64,000 bases of DNA from Trichoplusia ni. Taxonomy: Eukaryota; Arthropoda; Insecta; Lepidoptera; Noctuidae. Positions 60,110 to 64,000 of the stretch are shown piece after piece. A program made the position numbers and the translations under genes. The stretch covers positions 558,001 through 622,000 of the forward strand of contig NC_039483.1 in assembly GCF_003590095.1 (NCBI RefSeq), read 5' to 3'. The stretch's first letter is position 1. Every line of letters starts with the position of its first letter. The notes beneath the pieces are model-generated. The model worked only from the letters and a program-made list of their open reading frames with translations, had not been told where the DNA came from and did no database searches.

Positions 60110-62215
60110 ATGTTAAAATAACGTTGGTTACAGTGATGCTGTTGAAGGCAGCCATTGTACAGCATTCAGCGACAAAATTTGTTTTCGTTATCCTCTAATA
60201 ACACAGAACCGTATCGTAGACTTCCACTTTATTACTTAGTTAAGCAAATAAAGCTAATTGTAAACTACTCTCGATACCAATAAACGTTATAAGCTGTAGC
60301 AAGTTATAGAAATGATAGTCACTTCTTTAGTTTTTTTCTTTTACAATATTTAAGATCGATTAAAATACTTTTTCCAATACAACAGCCTTTTGTTCGGGAT
60401 AAGAAGCGATTCATTTTCCAAGAGAAGAATAACGACTTAAAAAAACAAAAGCGGTTGAGAGTTTTAAAAGCATTCCATAGTAAAAATACTTGAAATAAAA
60501 AGAATAACGATTTTAGTATTTACTATGCTTTTTTATCGTATTATATTTTAATCACACAACTATGCAACCGTCTTCAAATAAAAACTATAAAGATAAATTA
60601 CATGAAATTTTTATGGGACAAAATCGATTACTTCAATCCAAAGTTATGAATTAGCAAACATAAAAAATACAGAAGAATTAAGTACATCCTTCATTTTGAA
60701 ATCGGGTGAAAATGTGCCATTGCGTGTCATTGCTTGCGCACACGCCGCGTGGTTATCGAAACCGATGCTAAAAGCTATCACTTTTTTAAGGGCTTGGTTT
60801 GCCTTGGCTTTGTCTTATTCACTGGTATATTATCAATAGATCGAATTTTGAGAATATTCTTTGTATCTCTCTCCCTATCTCTTAATATCCTAACGCTCTA
60901 TCAGTTGAAGTTAAAAGAAACATATTATTTTAGTTGCGGTCCAAACTGGTAGCCACTCAACTTTACTTCCTAAGTCAACGTATATTTAAAAAAACATGTT
61001 AAAATACTTATTTCTTGTTGTTGAGTTACGTAAGAAATCCGATAAAAACATCGTTACATGCAAAAAAGTTCTACAAAAGCACCTAAAAGCTACTTTTCCA
61101 GAACTTTTTGTACGACATCCGATCCCTTGCCTATCGCGCTATCAGCCTCTTATCAGCTACTGGGAATCAACTAGAGCAAATGGATTACTGGCGGGAACTG
61201 AAAGTTTTTTCTCTGCCCAGAAAAACATTTTCTAATTTATTTCTTTCTGATTTTTGCAAATGAGGTCTTATACATTTTACCTATTACGTAATGACATACA
61301 GGTTAAAACTTTTTCCATAGTCGTGTGTTTTATTTTTCCACTGCTCAATAAGAATAGTATTTATAGAGTTGCGGTATCGATGAGAGTTAATTTATTCCGC
61401 TATACATTCTAAACTACTCAAATGATTTCGATGCGATATTTTGTTTTGTTTATTACATCACCTTTTGTGACAGAGGTTTTTTTTTGCCAGCAGAGTATTG
61501 ATATTTTTTTACTATTTTACAACTTCTGGGAGCTGTCTCGTGTCTTTAATTTTAAAATACTTAACAATATAATCAATATATTCATGAAAAGATAACTAAC
61601 GAGTTAAAGCTCGTGGCGACTTTGTCGTTGTATAACGTATGATAAGCCTATCTTCATCACCATCATCATCATCATCATCTGGTATCAGTCATAGCACACC
61701 ACTAGGCACCGGTTCTTTCTTTACAATGGCCAATGAATGAATGGCATTGGATTAAATTATCCCTATTCTCCTAAGCATAATGCCACTACAATATTTGTAA
61801 ATTCATTGTATGGAGCTTGAGCGTACCGTCCTATATAAAATTAATGTATAGAAAAATGCATTTTGAAAATTTTCATTTTGAGCCAACTTTCATTCATTCA
61901 TCGACCATTGTGAATACCAGAATTGGAGCCCTGACCTCCACCGATGACTGAGCTCGCTCGAATCATCATCATTTGTATATATGTATGCAATTTTCCAAAT
62001 GAAAATTCCTTCTTAATTAAATATATACCTATTTAAAACGTTCCATACTATAAATACCTAATCAAAATTCCATGATCATTGTGTTAATTGCTTTTTCAAT
62101 TAACATGATTCAACTATTAAAAACATTTATATGAGGAAAACTAATTGATTGGAACAATGAGGTCAATATCGGTTTAAATAGTTAATTATTTATTGAATTA
62201 TTATTAAATTTAGTT
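60110..62215. other. No gene supported; ATC microsatellite
   Basis: (CAT)n at about 61651-61679. A plus-strand frame ending at 61232 has a possible acceptor CTACTTTTCCAG at 61101 but no other support. Confidence 0.4.
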
Positions 62216-62218
62216 TTC

Positions 62219-62422
62219 ATTATTAAATGATGTAACGGTTTACTCACACGTATTTATCGGGGTAGCCCGACTAGTTTCGGACTCGATTCGCGATCCCGCC
62301 GCGTCTGCTCATGATTAAGGACTCCGGTTGGGTCCGAAACTAGTCGGGCTACCCCGATAAATACGCGTGAGTAAACCGTTACATCATTTAATAATGAATC
62401 ATTCTCACGACAGTTACTATCT
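62219..62422. mobile_element. Foldback element (GTAACGGTTTACTCACGCG family), near-perfect
   Basis: Two arms of about 64 bases (ATTATTAAATGATGTAACGG through CTAGTTTCGGAC and its reverse complement) enclose a short loop with GCGATCCCGCCGCGTCTGC. Only one or two mismatches are visible in the arms. The unit continues on the right with AATCATTCTCACGACAGTTA. The low arm divergence points to recent formation or homogenisation. It has no coding capacity. Confidence 0.75.
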
Positions 62423-62539
62423 AAATTTAGTTTTCATTCCTTTAAATAAAATTTCAGCTATTATCACCTAAAGACCCATTTAACATGAACGACTAAATTA
62501 GTTTTTACAAATTCCAACTCTAATGTATAAAGTACCTAT

Positions 62540-62612
62540 TTATTTACACGCGGATTCATCTGGATCGCTCGATTAGTATCGAACAAAACCGCAGTCCTTA
62601 ACCGTGAGACAG
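62540..62612. repeat. Foldback-family arm fragment
   Basis: TTATTTACACGCGGATTCAT, GATTAGTATCGAACAAAACC, then GCAGTCCTTAACCGTGAG. Degraded arm 120 bases from the good copy at 62219-62422. Confidence 0.35.
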
Positions 62613-62619
62613 AATTGGA

Positions 62620-64000
62620 TATTTCATAATAAATCAAAAAATGTTGAATATCTCTGAAATACATATGCATACGTTGAGATACCGGTAACCCTGTATAGAT
62701 ATAGTAGCATCAAGGAATATAAATTTCAAAAAGCCACAGAAAAATCTCACAAACCCTGAACATTGAAATTGCAACGCCCATTACAACTTCATGATTCGAA
62801 TTTCCCTTTTAAAGTAACCATTCTGCTAATTATCTCCACTCGACTTTCTTCAGTCTCAGCTAATTCGCCTGCACGAGTAACAGCCCTTAAGGGTCTCATA
62901 ACGACGTGACAAGAATTAAAGTACCGAAATGCCTACTTCTAAGACCCTTTCAGAATTTAAAATTTTATTATGAAGCCTTTTGGTTTTGCTGCGGGAGAGA
63001 GATGGCAATATTTATTGTAAAGCTTCGTCTCTTTCCAATACCGGTATATTTTTTATAATGTTAAAAGTAATTGCTGTAAGTTTAAAAGGTCATTCGATTC
63101 GAAAATTGAATTAACCGTTAAAACTACATCAACAATTTAATAAAACCTTTTTGGAGGACTCTTTTAAAGGTTGGTATAATATCAAACGAAATTATGAAGT
63201 TTCGTAAAAGACACCGCAAGACAATTTCATTAAGTTTCATGTTTTCTAAAACCTAGCTTTGGTTTTGTTTTGTACTGTGGGCGTTAGGAGACGGCTCTCA
63301 AGGCGCTTGGAACGAACTCCTACGCTTTTAATATTATCTCAGCTAACACGTTTGTGAGAATGTAACTCGGTGATTTATTACACAATGGTTCAGTCATTAA
63401 ACTGTATTAAGATTAAATAAAAAACAATACTAAGCTTTTCTTAACTAATTCGTACCGGTATCTGCCTGATAAAAAAGCGTCATTTTTTGTCTAAACACTA
63501 ATACCAATCGATTTCTCTAATGTATTAAAGTGGTAAGTCGAATTAGTTGCCAAAATTTAGTGTAATTTCCATAACACACTAGGGTGACGATAGTAGCGAT
63601 TAACCTTAAAAAAATGGAATCCATCCGGGCAGGGATTTTAGTCGTTGCCTGACTTTTGCCACACACACATACGGGTTGGAACATGAGTACGAGTCGTTAG
63701 GAGTCTGCAGTCGTTCGGTATTTAACGCTTATGTTGCCATATGTATTCAAAATTTATATAAATACTCCTTCGTAAAATACGCTTACTTCGATATGCATGA
63801 AATAACGATATAGACATAAGCTTTGGATCAATCTCGAATATCTTAAGACGTTAAGCCCACAGAGGTTTTGGGAAACATTAAACAAATTCAAAATATATAG
63901 GACTTTGGTAACGACAGATTTTGTGAAATATGCCTGTCGTGTGGAGGCTTAACCAAACCCTGGGACGAAGTACGCAGATCTCATTCAACGAAAACCATTA
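62620..64000. other. No gene seen
   Basis: AT-rich. A degraded relative of the short hairpin family may lie at 62985-63050. Confidence 0.4.

Noticed and set aside
61102..61232. Possible terminal exon after TTTTCCAG
   Set aside because: Only an acceptor and an open frame; no poly(A) signal, partner exon or recognised domain.
34472..62422. Repeated palindromes considered as a CRISPR-like array
   Set aside because: Copies are kilobases apart with no regular spacers, in a eukaryotic genome; they are dispersed foldback elements.

Overview
This window looks like nuclear DNA from a moth, most likely a noctuoid, though that placement is inference. It is AT-rich, has spliced coding sequence with GT-AG introns, and is packed with dispersed families that I recognise as typical of Lepidoptera: tRNA-headed SINEs, LINE 3' ends with (GAT)n or (TAA)n tails, the GGGTTCCGTACCC family, the GCCCGCGACTTCGTC family, foldback elements and TIR MITEs. 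There is no rRNA or CRISPR, I found no intact tRNA, and no bacterial gene organisation is present.

One complete gene can be read. On the minus strand between about 51800 and 49158, four exons (51734-51626, 51056-50846, 50324-50215, 49669-49593) join in frame (intron phases 1, 2, 1). They encode a 168-residue secreted protein with a signal peptide, an acidic middle and a divergent six-cysteine Kazal-type domain. A TATA box and a GATA-motif cluster lie upstream. All three introns and the 3' UTR contain transposable-element debris. This gene is not visible from single open reading frames, because the Kazal domain is split over three exons and exons 3 and 4 use frames that open-reading-frame scans do not show.

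The left part (1-17 kb) is intergenic or very long intron. It holds SINE and LINE remnants, two copies of a CACCGTG MITE (6758-7076 and 15743-16129), and several promoter- or exon-like islands (3153-3290, 7329-7400, 10954-11090, 12464-12578, 13623-13853). The middle (17-48 kb) is similar: a CpG-dense island at 17440-17660, tRNA-SINEs at 21068 and 41686, foldback hairpins, a 36.3 kb element flanked by 19-bp direct repeats, several GCCCGCGACTTCGTC copies, and an RTE-type LINE 3' fragment with a target-site duplication at 48194-48402. The right part (52-64 kb) holds a GC-rich island at 53300, a near-perfect hairpin at 54117, and a dense set of the GTAACGGTTTACTCACGCG foldback family.

Apart from the Kazal gene, the coding calls are LINE reverse-transcriptase C-terminal remnants (good support) or candidate exons (weak support). 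Most single open frames here are chance or repeat-derived. Long AT-rich stretches show no gene that I can support.
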